A stretch of 64,000 nucleotides of DNA from Clostridium cibarium (GTDB lineage: Bacteria > Bacillota > Clostridia > Clostridiales > Clostridiaceae), in contig NZ_JACSRA010000025.1 of assembly GCF_014836335.1 (NCBI RefSeq), positions 1-64,000 on the forward strand, given 5' to 3'. This document shows, piece by piece, positions 35,634-43,969 of the stretch. A program made the translations under genes and the position numbers. The notes beneath the pieces are model-generated. The model did not search any database. It had not been told where the DNA came from and saw only the letters and a program-made list of their open reading frames with translations. Positions within the stretch are counted from its first letter, which is position 1; each line of letters opens with the position of its first letter.

Positions 35634-35708
35634 TGGTATCCCCAGTAGGAATCGAACCTACATCTATCCCTTAGGAGGGGACTATTCTATCCATTGAACT
35701 ATGAGGAC
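35634..35708 (-). tRNA. tRNA-Arg (CCU)
   Basis: Acceptor GTCCTCA pairs with TGGGGAT, followed by A and encoded CCA (35634-35636). D-arm AGTTCAATGGATAGAAT, anticodon loop CTCCTAA giving CCT, and T-arm GGTTCGATTCC. It has its own promoter and terminator. Confidence 0.95.
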
Positions 35709-35732
35709 ATATTTATTTAAATTACATATACG

Positions 35733-35761
35733 ATTTTATTATACTTACCTATAGATGTCAA
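35733..35761 (-). promoter_or_regulatory. Promoter of tRNA-Arg
   Basis: Minus strand: TTGACA (35756-35761), 17-base spacer, TAAAAT (35733-35738), 25 bases before the tRNA 5' end. Confidence 0.7.
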
Positions 35762-35789
35762 CATTTTCTACCGAAAGTATAATTATAAT

Positions 35790-35833
35790 AAATAGCTGCT
35801 CTATATTAAAAACAGATAAAGCAGCTATTTTAC
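35790..35833 (-). terminator. Hairpin after the P-type ATPase gene
   Basis: AAATAGCTGC / GCAGCTATTT arms start at the ATPase stop. The U tail is weak (TTTATTAT). Confidence 0.6.
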
Positions 35834-38230
35834 TTATATAACTTGAGTTTTTCTTTTCCCTATAAATCTTCTAGCTATTCCCACTGATATAGCTAACATA
35901 GGCCATGATAGTGCTGTAAATCCAACCGCTAACATCCATTGCCCACTTGTTATTGGTGTTAAGCTAAATACTATTTGCCCTATCGGAGTAACATAACAAA
36001 TCATTGCACTAATCATCATAGCTAACACCAAAAATAATTTAAATGGTGTAAAAGGAAGTGCTACTCTTAATAAAATAACCAAACTTATTCCTAAAAACAC
36101 AAGTACTGCCACAGATCTGCAATGTTCCAACCTTGCACCTGATAAATATGTTATTACAAAAGCACTAACAGTAAATAACACCATAATTATACCATTAGGT
36201 ATACTTGCAGTTAAAATTCTCTTTAGGAATCCCTTTTTAACTCTTCCCTTTGATGTCTCCAATGCTAAGAAGAATGATGGTATTCCAATAGCACAACTAC
36301 CAACTAATGATGTTTGAATAGGTAACAATGGATACGGCAACAATAAAATTGACATTATTAATGATAAACTAACAAAAAATACTGTCTTGGAAAGAAATAG
36401 TTCAGCCACCCTTTCCAAATTATTAATTTGTTTTCTTCCCTCTGCAACAACTTTAGGAAGTGCTCCAAAATCAGAATTTAATAGCACTAGTTGAGCCACT
36501 GCTTTTGTTGCTTCTGAACCATTTCCCATTGCTATTCCACAATCTGCTTCCTTAAGCGCAAGCACATCATTTACTCCATCACCAGTCATAGCTACCGTAT
36601 GTCCTTTGGCCTGGAGGGACTTTATTATATCCTTCTTCTGATGAGGTGTAACTCTTCCAAATATGCTATAGTCATCAATAACTTCAACTAAATCTTCTGT
36701 TTTAGTCGGTAATGTCCTAGCATCAACATATCTATCTGCTCCTTCAACCCCAGCTCTCATAGCTACTGCAGATACTGTTACTGGATTATCTCCTGATATA
36801 ACCTTTAAATTCACTCCTTCCTTATTGAAAAACTTCAACACTTCTGGAGCTTCCTCTTTAATAACATCTTCAATTAATATAATGGCAGCTTCCTCTACAG
36901 GTTCTAGAATACCTTTTTTTAAACTTATTTGCTTAACTTTCCCAAGCAATAGAACTCTTCGTCCCTTTTTAGCTTCTTGTTCCACTTGTTCACTAAAGTT
37001 ATCATACTTATCACCTAACAAAATTTCTGGTGCACCTAACACCCATGTTCCATATCCTTTTAAAATTATTCCTCCCCACTTCCTTCTAGATGAAAATGGT
37101 ACCTTTTCTAATATTTCAATATTAGAATCATAATCATAATATTCTAGTATGGCCTTTTGAGTAGGATTCTTACTTGGAAGATTATGCACTAATGCAGCTA
37201 ATACTTCGTCTACCACTTCTTTTTTCATTTTACCTATAACTTTAATATCAACTAGTTTTAACTTTCCTTCTGTTATTGTCCCAGTTTTATCTACGCAAAG
37301 AACATCTACTCTAGCTAGTACTTCTGTTGCTGATAGTTGCTGTACTAATGCATCATATTTTGCAAGCCTTACTACTGAAACTATAAAAGTTGCACTAGTT
37401 AATAATACTAAACCTTCTGGTATCATTCCAACAATACCAGATACTACTCCTATAAGCGCTTCTCTCCATCCTGCTTTAGAAAAAAATATTTGTGTTGTCG
37501 TTAAAATAATACCTAGTGGAACTATTAACGCCAACAACAATTTAATTATCTTACTTATTGATGTTTGAAGCTCTGAATTTATTATTTTAAATTTTCTAGC
37601 TTCATCTGCTAACTTTGATGAATAGGTTTTTCCACCTACTTTAGTTATTTTTGCATAACCTTCTCCAGCAACTATAAAACTTCCAGATAATATCTCATCT
37701 CCAGATTTTTTATATACAGGATCAGCCTCACCAGTTAACATAGATTCATCAACTTCTAGTTCATCACTTTGAATTAATTCACAGTCTGCCAATACTTGAT
37801 CTCCACTAGATAGACAAACTACATCATCTATAACCAAATCTTCAATAGATACTTCTTTTTCCTTACCATTTCTCAATACCTTGGCATAAGCCATACTTAA
37901 AACTGATAACTTTTCAAGTGTTTTCTTAGCATTAAGTTCTTGCCCCACCCCAATGATGCTGTTAACTAAAATAACAGCTGCAAATATTGCGTTTTTAGGG
38001 GATCCTGCTATTATTACAATACCAGCCAGTACAATATTAAGAGCATTGAAAATATTAAAAAAGTTCGCTCTTATCATCTGCCAAATTGTTCTTGATGGAG
38101 CTGTTGGCAATGTATTTACCTGTCCATTCTTAATTCTTACCTGTACTTCTGTATCTGTTAAACCAATCAATTTGCTCTTATCATAATTATTACAATCTAC
38201 ATCCTTACTTTCCAAATTATTACACTCCAT
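35834..38230 (-). CDS. Cation-transporting P-type ATPase
   Basis: HAD-IC P-type ATPase of 798 residues. Actuator loop with LTGEADPV, phosphorylation site CVDKTGTITEG (Asp about 314), hinge TGDGVNDVLALKEADCGIAMGNG, and the helix 4 motif GMIPEGLVLLTS. It lacks N-terminal heavy-metal domains. The PEGL motif fits the P2-like group that includes calcium/manganese pumps such as mycobacterial CtpE. The ion is not provable from sequence. RBS GAGGAG precedes ATG 38230. Confidence 0.87.
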   Translation of the reverse strand: MECNNLESKDVDCNNYDKSKLIGLTDTEVQVRIKNGQVNTLPTAPSRTIWQMIRANFFNIFNALNIVLAGIVIIAGSPKNAIFAAVILVNSIIGVGQELNAKKTLEKLSVLSMAYAKVLRNGKEKEVSIEDLVIDDVVCLSSGDQVLADCELIQSDELEVDESMLTGEADPVYKKSGDEILSGSFIVAGEGYAKITKVGGKTYSSKLADEARKFKIINSELQTSISKIIKLLLALIVPLGIILTTTQIFFSKAGWREALIGVVSGIVGMIPEGLVLLTSATFIVSVVRLAKYDALVQQLSATEVLARVDVLCVDKTGTITEGKLKLVDIKVIGKMKKEVVDEVLAALVHNLPSKNPTQKAILEYYDYDSNIEILEKVPFSSRRKWGGIILKGYGTWVLGAPEILLGDKYDNFSEQVEQEAKKGRRVLLLGKVKQISLKKGILEPVEEAAIILIEDVIKEEAPEVLKFFNKEGVNLKVISGDNPVTVSAVAMRAGVEGADRYVDARTLPTKTEDLVEVIDDYSIFGRVTPHQKKDIIKSLQAKGHTVAMTGDGVNDVLALKEADCGIAMGNGSEATKAVAQLVLLNSDFGALPKVVAEGRKQINNLERVAELFLSKTVFFVSLSLIMSILLLPYPLLPIQTSLVGSCAIGIPSFFLALETSKGRVKKGFLKRILTASIPNGIIMVLFTVSAFVITYLSGARLEHCRSVAVLVFLGISLVILLRVALPFTPFKLFLVLAMMISAMICYVTPIGQIVFSLTPITSGQWMLAVGFTALSWPMLAISVGIARRFIGKRKTQVI

Positions 38231-38544
38231 AGACTCTCCTCTTAAAAGTTAATTATTATATCCCTACAATTCATTCTAATTTATTAATCTTAAAATACTC
38301 TTAAATATTTAATATAAATTATTAAAATTTCCTTTTTTTAATTAACTTATTAAATATAAATCTTTATGCTCAATACATAAATTCTTATTTGCAGCAAACC
38401 AATTATATCATATATATTATAAAAAACTTCTAAATTAACAAATCGTTAAGTTTTTAATAACTAAACTCTTTCTACTTTAATTCTTTCCTATCTTGTAATA
38501 TACTATTCTATATTAATCTATTTAATTTAGAAAGGATAAAAACT

Positions 38545-39261
38545 ATGTTAAGATCATTATTATTCTACCCAAGTGTAGTAATAAGTTTAGTTGTTGTTTT
38601 TATAAATACTATTAAAATTAATTATTTGGAACGTAAAGGTAGAACTGAAGAAAGAATTTTACTTATTCATAGAATCACTCATAAATGGGCTAAATTTGTA
38701 ATGAAGCTTAGTGGATGTAAAGTTACTGTTACAGGACTTGAAAATATTCCAAAAAACCAAACGGTATTGTTTATATCAAATCACCAAAGTTACTTTGACA
38801 TTCCTCTATTAATGAGCTCAATAAATATTCCAAAAGGATTCATAGCTAAGAAGGAACTTGCTAAATGGCCCGGTATAAGCATGTGGATGAGATATATGCA
38901 ATGTATCTTTATGGATAGAGATAATATGCGTAAATCAGCTGAAGCAATAGTTGATGGAATTAATATCCTAAAGAGCGGATATTCTATGGTCATTTTTCCT
39001 GAAGGTACGAGAAGTAAAGGAGGACAACCTAGTGATTTTAAAGGAGGAAGTTTTAAACTTGCTCTTAAATCAAAAGTTCCAATAGTCCCAATTACTATAG
39101 ATGGTACTTACAAAGTTTTAGAAGCAAATAATAGTAAGATTAAAGCTTCTTCAATCACTGTTAAAATTCATCCATCAATTGATGTAACTTCTCTTTCTAA
39201 GGAAGAAATAAATGACTTGCCTAACAAAGTTGAGAAAATAGTTTTAGATGAGTTGAAATAA
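38545..39261 (+). CDS. plsC: 1-acyl-sn-glycerol-3-phosphate acyltransferase
   Basis: Membrane-associated enzyme of phospholipid synthesis that makes phosphatidic acid. One N-terminal hydrophobic segment is followed by block I SNHQSYFDIP (H-x4-D), block II around FMDRDNMRKSAEA, block III FPEGTRSKGG, and block IV VPIVPITI. 238 residues. AAAGGA precedes ATG 38545. The 314-base gap upstream is AT-rich and holds only weak promoter-like sequences. Confidence 0.9.
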   Translation: MLRSLLFYPSVVISLVVVFINTIKINYLERKGRTEERILLIHRITHKWAKFVMKLSGCKVTVTGLENIPKNQTVLFISNHQSYFDIPLLMSSINIPKGFIAKKELAKWPGISMWMRYMQCIFMDRDNMRKSAEAIVDGINILKSGYSMVIFPEGTRSKGGQPSDFKGGSFKLALKSKVPIVPITIDGTYKVLEANNSKIKASSITVKIHPSIDVTSLSKEEINDLPNKVEKIVLDELK

Positions 39262-39263
39262 AA

Positions 39264-39385
39264 AAAGAAGGATTTCAAAGTAAAGATAAAATCCACCCTA
39301 AAAGAGTAGACTCATAAAAGGTCTACTCTTTTTTATTATCCTTAACAAAGGGTAAACTTTATTTTTTATTTTGAAATCCTTCTTT
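39264..39385. repeat. Nested inverted repeats after plsC
   Basis: Outer arms AAAGAAGGATTTCAAA (39264-39279) and TTTGAAATCCTTCTTT (39370-39385) are exact complements and enclose about 90 bases. The inner hairpin (39300-39334) is a plus-strand terminator: AAAAGAGTAGAC / GTCTACTCTTTT followed by T. The outer 3' arm abuts the stop of the convergent gene. Confidence 0.65.
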
Positions 39386-40041
39386 TATTCTGTCATAGAT
39401 TTTAAATTTTCTAGCCCATCCATAACTTCATCTAAAGGTAAATTTCCTTCTTCTAACACATGTTCATCCATCTTCTTCAATCTATTATAGAATTCTATTC
39501 CTCTAGAAATAACGTTCTTATCTTTATCACTATCTTTTATCATATGAAACAAAACATCTTCTGCCTTATCTAGCTGATTACTAACTTCATAGAATCTAAA
39601 TATTCTAGCATTATCCTCAACACTAAGTTCATATTGGGATAAATCTTCAACTATATTCATAATATCATCTAAATATTTCTTTTCTATATACTCTTCTTCT
39701 ATATATGCACAGTAAAAACTCTCCAAAGATTTTTGATAATAATCTATCTTTCTACTATCATCACTTAAAGCATTATACAGGTATCCTTGAAAATAAAGTA
39801 ACTCTCCAAAAGCTATATATCTTTCTGAATTATACTGATTCTCTTTTCTCACTAGCTCAATAACATCAGAAAATGCTAGGGTATTAATTGTATCTACTTC
39901 TAATCCCACTAAAGCTTTCACTTCTTTATTTATCATATTAAATGCTGTATCTGTTTCCCCATTTAATATACTTTTGTCAACCTCTTCTTTTATGTTTTTA
40001 AGGGTTGTTTCAATTTCTTTCATATAATCATTTTTTAACAT
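39385..40041 (-). CDS. Helical protein of unknown function (218 residues)
   Basis: Soluble, acidic, all-helical protein with no membrane segment. The middle (about 85-190) has helix pairs like tetratricopeptide-type solenoids (YQKSLESFYCAYIEEEY, YEVSNQLDKAEDVLFHMIK). I do not recognise it with certainty; it may belong to the clostridial DUF6483 group. AGAGGTG precedes ATG 40041. It is a single gene convergent with plsC. Confidence 0.7.
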   Translation of the reverse strand: MLKNDYMKEIETTLKNIKEEVDKSILNGETDTAFNMINKEVKALVGLEVDTINTLAFSDVIELVRKENQYNSERYIAFGELLYFQGYLYNALSDDSRKIDYYQKSLESFYCAYIEEEYIEKKYLDDIMNIVEDLSQYELSVEDNARIFRFYEVSNQLDKAEDVLFHMIKDSDKDKNVISRGIEFYNRLKKMDEHVLEEGNLPLDEVMDGLENLKSMTE

Positions 40042-40550
40042 ACATACACCTCTATCTAAGCATTTCCTCGGAAATAAATATTTTTACTTATATTATACAA
40101 ATATTAAAAGCTAAGTTAAATAACTTAGCTTTTAATATTTTTCACAAACCAAAATTCCCACTTAAATTCCATAGTTGTTTCCCACGAAAACTTCAACAAA
40201 TAATAATAAATCAACTTATTATTCCTCCTTAACTTTACCTCACTTTTTTTCTCAAATCAAGTATAATTATAGTTTCTATAAGGATTTATTGAAAAGTTCG
40301 CAAAAAACCTCTAATTCAATTCAAAATTTATCAGTGGTTATTTTATATTTTCACTATTCATTTCTAATACAATTCAACTTCTGCGGAAACAAAACTATTA
40401 TTAATAAATATTTCTTTGTCGCTTTTTGTCTTTTAATTTTTTTTATATTTCGTCTGCTAACTATATTATTGAATTCTACTTCTTCGTATTTTCTTTCCTT
40501 ATATAATCACTAATAGTATAACTTTTATATAAGTATTGTTTTATGCTTTT
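40042..40550. other. Gene-free AT-rich interval with a 40-bp perfect palindrome
   Basis: No credible gene is seen in these 509 bases; the open frames lack ribosome sites and are low-complexity. At 40100-40139 two perfect 19-base arms (AATATTAAAAGCTAAGTTA and its complement) flank AA and are followed by T on the plus strand. This looks like a terminator or an operator. Confidence 0.55.
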
Positions 40551-41363
40551 TTACTTCCACAATATATTCGCATCTTTCCTAGGTACTGTCCTTTGATATG
40601 TTACATTTGGATATCCTATAACCATACAAGTTACTATTTCTTCCTTTAACTCTAGTAAATCTGCAATCTTTTTACTGTTTTTTGCAGCCATTGCAAAAAA
40701 TCCACTAAAGAATGTTCCAAGGCCTTGTGCATCAGTCATAAGCTCCATATTGGATGATGCAAGAGATGCATTAACTGTTGATCCAGTAACTATTATTATT
40801 GCCGGAGCATTAAAGAATAGTTTATCTCCTTTAATTGGATCTTCCTTATATTCCTTATACATCACTTGCCAAAGTTCTGCATATCTTTTAAATTTCATAG
40901 TTTCCGGTGTTAAATTATCCAGCATATGGGTTCCTAGTTCATTAAGGCTTTCAAAAGCCAATTCTTTTAATTCATTTAATTTCTCTTTTACAACTATATA
41001 AGAAACATCTTGAGCATTTGTTCCTGTTTGCGTGAATCTTCCTGCTTCAATTATCTTAGAAATCTTTTCATCTTCCACATCTTTATTTTTAAACTGTCTT
41101 ACAGTTCTTCTGAATTTTATAAAGTTTAGCAGTCTTTCTGCATCTATATCAAATTCTTCTAGATTATATTCCTTTACCTCTTCCATATTATATTCGTCTG
41201 TTGATACCGCACCTTTTGGACATATAGCTATGCAGTGCCCACATTTAAAGCAAGCTTCGTTTTTAATATTGGCCTTGCCATCAATTATTTCAATATCTCT
41301 AGGAAAACAATCCTTAACACAAAGTCCACATCCAATACATTTTTCATTATTAACATTCATCAT
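40551..41363 (-). CDS. Ferredoxin-nitroreductase fusion protein
   Basis: Flavoenzyme with an N-terminal 2[4Fe-4S] ferredoxin module: CIGCGLCVKDCFP and CFKCGHCIAICP in the first 55 residues. A nitroreductase fold follows from about 80 (FRRTVRQFKNKDV, TGTNAQDVSYIVV, GTFFSGFF). In anaerobes such fusions reduce nitro compounds, quinones or flavins with electrons from reduced ferredoxin. ATG 41363 is eight bases after GGGAG. The gene lies just downstream of a TetR regulator with a palindromic operator. Confidence 0.87.
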   Translation of the reverse strand: MMNVNNEKCIGCGLCVKDCFPRDIEIIDGKANIKNEACFKCGHCIAICPKGAVSTDEYNMEEVKEYNLEEFDIDAERLLNFIKFRRTVRQFKNKDVEDEKISKIIEAGRFTQTGTNAQDVSYIVVKEKLNELKELAFESLNELGTHMLDNLTPETMKFKRYAELWQVMYKEYKEDPIKGDKLFFNAPAIIIVTGSTVNASLASSNMELMTDAQGLGTFFSGFFAMAAKNSKKIADLLELKEEIVTCMVIGYPNVTYQRTVPRKDANILWK

Positions 41364-41381
41364 ATTTAACACTCTCCCTAA

Positions 41382-41978
41382 TTACTTACAATCGTACTTA
41401 TCATTAATTATTAAATCACTTACTAAATTGTCAATTGCCTTGTCTCTTTGATCTTTATTGTAAAAATTAAATCCAATTTCTTTCTCTATGCTCTCTGCTT
41501 TTAGAAAAATATAATTCAAATAGCTTGCCATCAAATAATTTTTTACTGAACGTTTATAGGTATCTTCTTCATAAAGTTCCTTAAGACAATTTTGATATAA
41601 CTCTTCATTACTTAATAAGTGGGATTCTCCTTCATTATTTTCAAGGTTATCTAATATTGCAATTTTGGCCACTTCTGAATTTTTCGCAATAAAATCCATA
41701 CATTCTTTTAATATTAAAACCAACCTTTCATGAGCAGGAAGATTTTCTTTTGCTTTCATTTTCTCTGCTAATAATTTTCTTGCACAACTCATAACTTTCT
41801 TTACAGCTACTCGAATTAAATTATCCTTGCTTTGGAAATGATAATTTACCATTCCATTGCCAACCTCAGCCTTTTTAGTTATATCTGCTACAGTAATCTC
41901 ACTTGGTTTTTTTCCTTCACAGATCATTTTAATAGTTACATCGACTAGCCTTTGCTTTGCTGCATCTTTTTCTCCCAT
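41382..41978 (-). CDS. TetR/AcrR-family regulator
   Basis: N-terminal helix-turn-helix (EITVADITKKAEVGNGMVNYHFQSKDNLI, about 22-52) and a divergent C-terminal ligand domain of about 140 residues. First gene of a two-gene unit with the ferredoxin-nitroreductase. A perfect palindrome at 42005-42035 covers its promoter, so autorepression is expected. The inducer is unknown, possibly a nitro or quinone compound. Confidence 0.88.
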   Translation of the reverse strand: MGEKDAAKQRLVDVTIKMICEGKKPSEITVADITKKAEVGNGMVNYHFQSKDNLIRVAVKKVMSCARKLLAEKMKAKENLPAHERLVLILKECMDFIAKNSEVAKIAILDNLENNEGESHLLSNEELYQNCLKELYEEDTYKRSVKNYLMASYLNYIFLKAESIEKEIGFNFYNKDQRDKAIDNLVSDLIINDKYDCK

Positions 41979-42004
41979 CTATTTCATCTCCTTTCCCAAA
42001 CAGA

Positions 42005-42035
42005 ATGCTATACTGTATATAATACAGTATAGCAT
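42005..42035. promoter_or_regulatory. TetR operator (perfect palindrome)
   Basis: ATGCTATACTGTAT, 3 bases, ATACAGTATAGCAT. The inner TATACT is the -10 of a minus-strand promoter whose -35 TTGAAT is at 42048-42053 (16-base spacer). It lies 27 bases upstream of the TetR start. Confidence 0.8.
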
Positions 42036-42084
42036 ATTATTTCTTTTATTCAACCTCCTAAATATTAAAATTATTTTCCTTATA

Positions 42085-42124
42085 AAAAAGGAGTTGAAAT
42101 CATTTTTGATTTCGACTCCTTTTT
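42085..42124. terminator. Bidirectional terminator between TetR upstream region and the CheX gene
   Basis: AAAAAGGAGTTGAAATCA / TGATTTCGACTCCTTTTT, perfect apart from one pair, with T runs on both sides. It ends the CheX operon on the minus strand. Confidence 0.8.
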
Positions 42125-42161
42125 GTAATTTATTTTTAACCCTATCAGAAAGGCTCTTTGT

Positions 42162-42629
42162 TTAAATTTTACCGCTTTCAATTGAAATATTTACATCAAT
42201 AACCACATCATCCACACCCATTTTAACACATATAACCTTATCGCATGTAGCATTGGCTGTAAATTCTCCTTGAATAAGTGTTGGTGTAGATATGTCAATA
42301 ATTATATTATATTGAGAGAAATTTGTTGTAGCATTAGCTGTCAACATATTTATAAGTTCTGAAATAGCACTTTGAGCCAACTCATCAAAATTCTCTACTG
42401 GCATCCCCATCATCATTGTTGATGCAATCTTTTTTGCATCCTCTACGCTCATTCCATAAATTATGTTACCTTTAACATCTCCAATAAGCCCAATAATAAT
42501 AACTACCCCTGGACTTTCTATATATTTTTCTCTTAAAGAAACTCCTTTTTTTTCAACACTTTTAAAACCAAGTTGAGGCATTACATTATTAAATGCATCT
42601 AAAATGGAATTTAAATGATTGACATCCAT
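42162..42629 (-). CDS. CheX-like phosphatase domain protein
   Basis: A 155-residue single-domain protein of the CheC/CheX/FliY family, which dephosphorylates CheY-P. The catalytic ExxN motif is present (SELINMLTANA, about 62-72), with GDVKGNIIYGMS before it. It overlaps the upstream response regulator by 19 bases, so the two are translationally coupled. No chemotaxis or flagellar genes are in the window, so it may serve another response pathway. Confidence 0.85.
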   Translation of the reverse strand: MDVNHLNSILDAFNNVMPQLGFKSVEKKGVSLREKYIESPGVVIIIGLIGDVKGNIIYGMSVEDAKKIASTMMMGMPVENFDELAQSAISELINMLTANATTNFSQYNIIIDISTPTLIQGEFTANATCDKVICVKMGVDDVVIDVNISIESGKI

Positions 42630-43486
42630 TCTCCCTCACCTCTTTTAAATCCTATATTTATTGATAAATCTCCAAATTGAGATTTAATATGCGCTGAATA
42701 AGTATTTTCTAAATCAGCCTTTGAAATATTTATTGATTCTCCATGAAATGTAGTTGGTGGTGCAACTCTTAGTCCAAATAATTTATTCTTTTTATTTATC
42801 ATTGAACATGCATTACCTGCAAACATATTAGCTATTTCTGACATGACATTAAGCAATTCTTCATTATTTTTAGGTTCTCTTTTTAATAATACAGTTGCCA
42901 ACTTCCCTGCTGTTTCAAATGACATATCGAAAATTAGTCTCCCTGCGTATTTTCCTATAATTCCCATTACTATTGATATACCTTCACTATGTATACCCAA
43001 ATCAACGTTGCTCTCATCTGTAAATTCTGGAACTGTCTTAGTAAGTTTATTAAATAAATCTAATATAGCCTCCTTAAACACAGATGAATAAATTCCTTCT
43101 AGTTCCAAGTATAATTCTTCATTAGCCATAATTCTATTAATTAATAAGGCTAACTCTTCAGAATCAAAAGGTTTTTGAATATATCCAGATACAGATGTTC
43201 TTTTAGCTTTTTTAATTAACTCCTCATCCATCATTGAACTAACAATTATAACTTTAATATTGCTATCAATTTTATGAATTTCTCTTGTGCATTCAAATCC
43301 ATCAGTTCCTGGAATAGTCATATCCATAGTTACTAAATCAGGTTTTACTTTATTAACTTGTTCAATAACTTCTTCTAAAGATTGCGCCTCTCCAACAACA
43401 TTAAATCCACTTTCAGTAAGAGACTCTCTTAATAACGCTAATTGAAACGGTGAATCATCGACAATTAAAACTTTTACATTTTCCAT
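42611..43486 (-). CDS. Response regulator fused to a CheX-like domain
   Basis: N-terminal receiver domain: acidic pocket VDD, phospho-acceptor DLVTMDMTIP, Thr/Ser in VIIVSSMM, and Lys in YIQKPF. From about residue 130 a CheX/CheC-type domain follows, with ExxN in MSEIANMFAGNA. The phosphatase domain may control the receiver of the same chain or of a partner. It overlaps the downstream CheX gene. A CheY-CheX fusion plus a free CheX is an unusual pair. Confidence 0.85.
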   Translation of the reverse strand: MENVKVLIVDDSPFQLALLRESLTESGFNVVGEAQSLEEVIEQVNKVKPDLVTMDMTIPGTDGFECTREIHKIDSNIKVIIVSSMMDEELIKKAKRTSVSGYIQKPFDSEELALLINRIMANEELYLELEGIYSSVFKEAILDLFNKLTKTVPEFTDESNVDLGIHSEGISIVMGIIGKYAGRLIFDMSFETAGKLATVLLKREPKNNEELLNVMSEIANMFAGNACSMINKKNKLFGLRVAPPTTFHGESINISKADLENTYSAHIKSQFGDLSINIGFKRGEGEWMSII

Positions 43487-43838
43487 AACTTCCTCTACCC
43501 CTTTTTAATGTTATACCAAATATTTTAGCCACTTAATGTTATTCATGCAATAAGGCATTTTAACTTTTTATAAATAACCTAATTATTAAGTATTCTTATA
43601 TTAATTATATTTAATTTTTCGATTTTTTTCAACATTTTAAGACTGGTACTTAAATATAGTTAACGTTTAATTTTTTGCCTTTGCTTTAAACGTAATAAAA
43701 AATTACGTTTATTGTTTAAACTTTCATATGCCTTTCTTCATTATATAAAACTTCTCTATGTCCAGATTTATTTTTTAATGTTGGTATTGTTTTCATGATT
43801 TTTTTATTATTTTTTCATCAAAATATTAAATATCTTTA
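43487..43838. other. AT-rich interval between the CheY-CheX gene and livJ
   Basis: No gene seen. It holds a hairpin AAACGTAAT / ATTACGTTT (43688-43710) and several TTTAAACG/TTAACGTTT repeats around it. These may be binding sites or a terminator. No convincing CodY box was found. Confidence 0.5.
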
Positions 43839-43867
43839 TTGTAGTTCTTTGTCCATTATGGTATTAT
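43839..43867 (+). promoter_or_regulatory. Promoter of the liv operon
   Basis: TTGTAG (43839-43844), 17-base spacer, TATTAT (43862-43867). Leader of about 95 bases before livJ. Confidence 0.55.
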
Positions 43868-43969
43868 ATCAATAATATAAATATATTTTTTGTGACAATT
43901 TATTAAATCTTATTCATTTTATTTGTTATTTTATCATTTATATATTGCGATAAAGGGGAGGAAATATTT

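Noticed and set aside
40005..40513. Two overlapping plus-strand frames
   Set aside because: Low-complexity, no ribosome site, and one covers the start of a real minus-strand gene.
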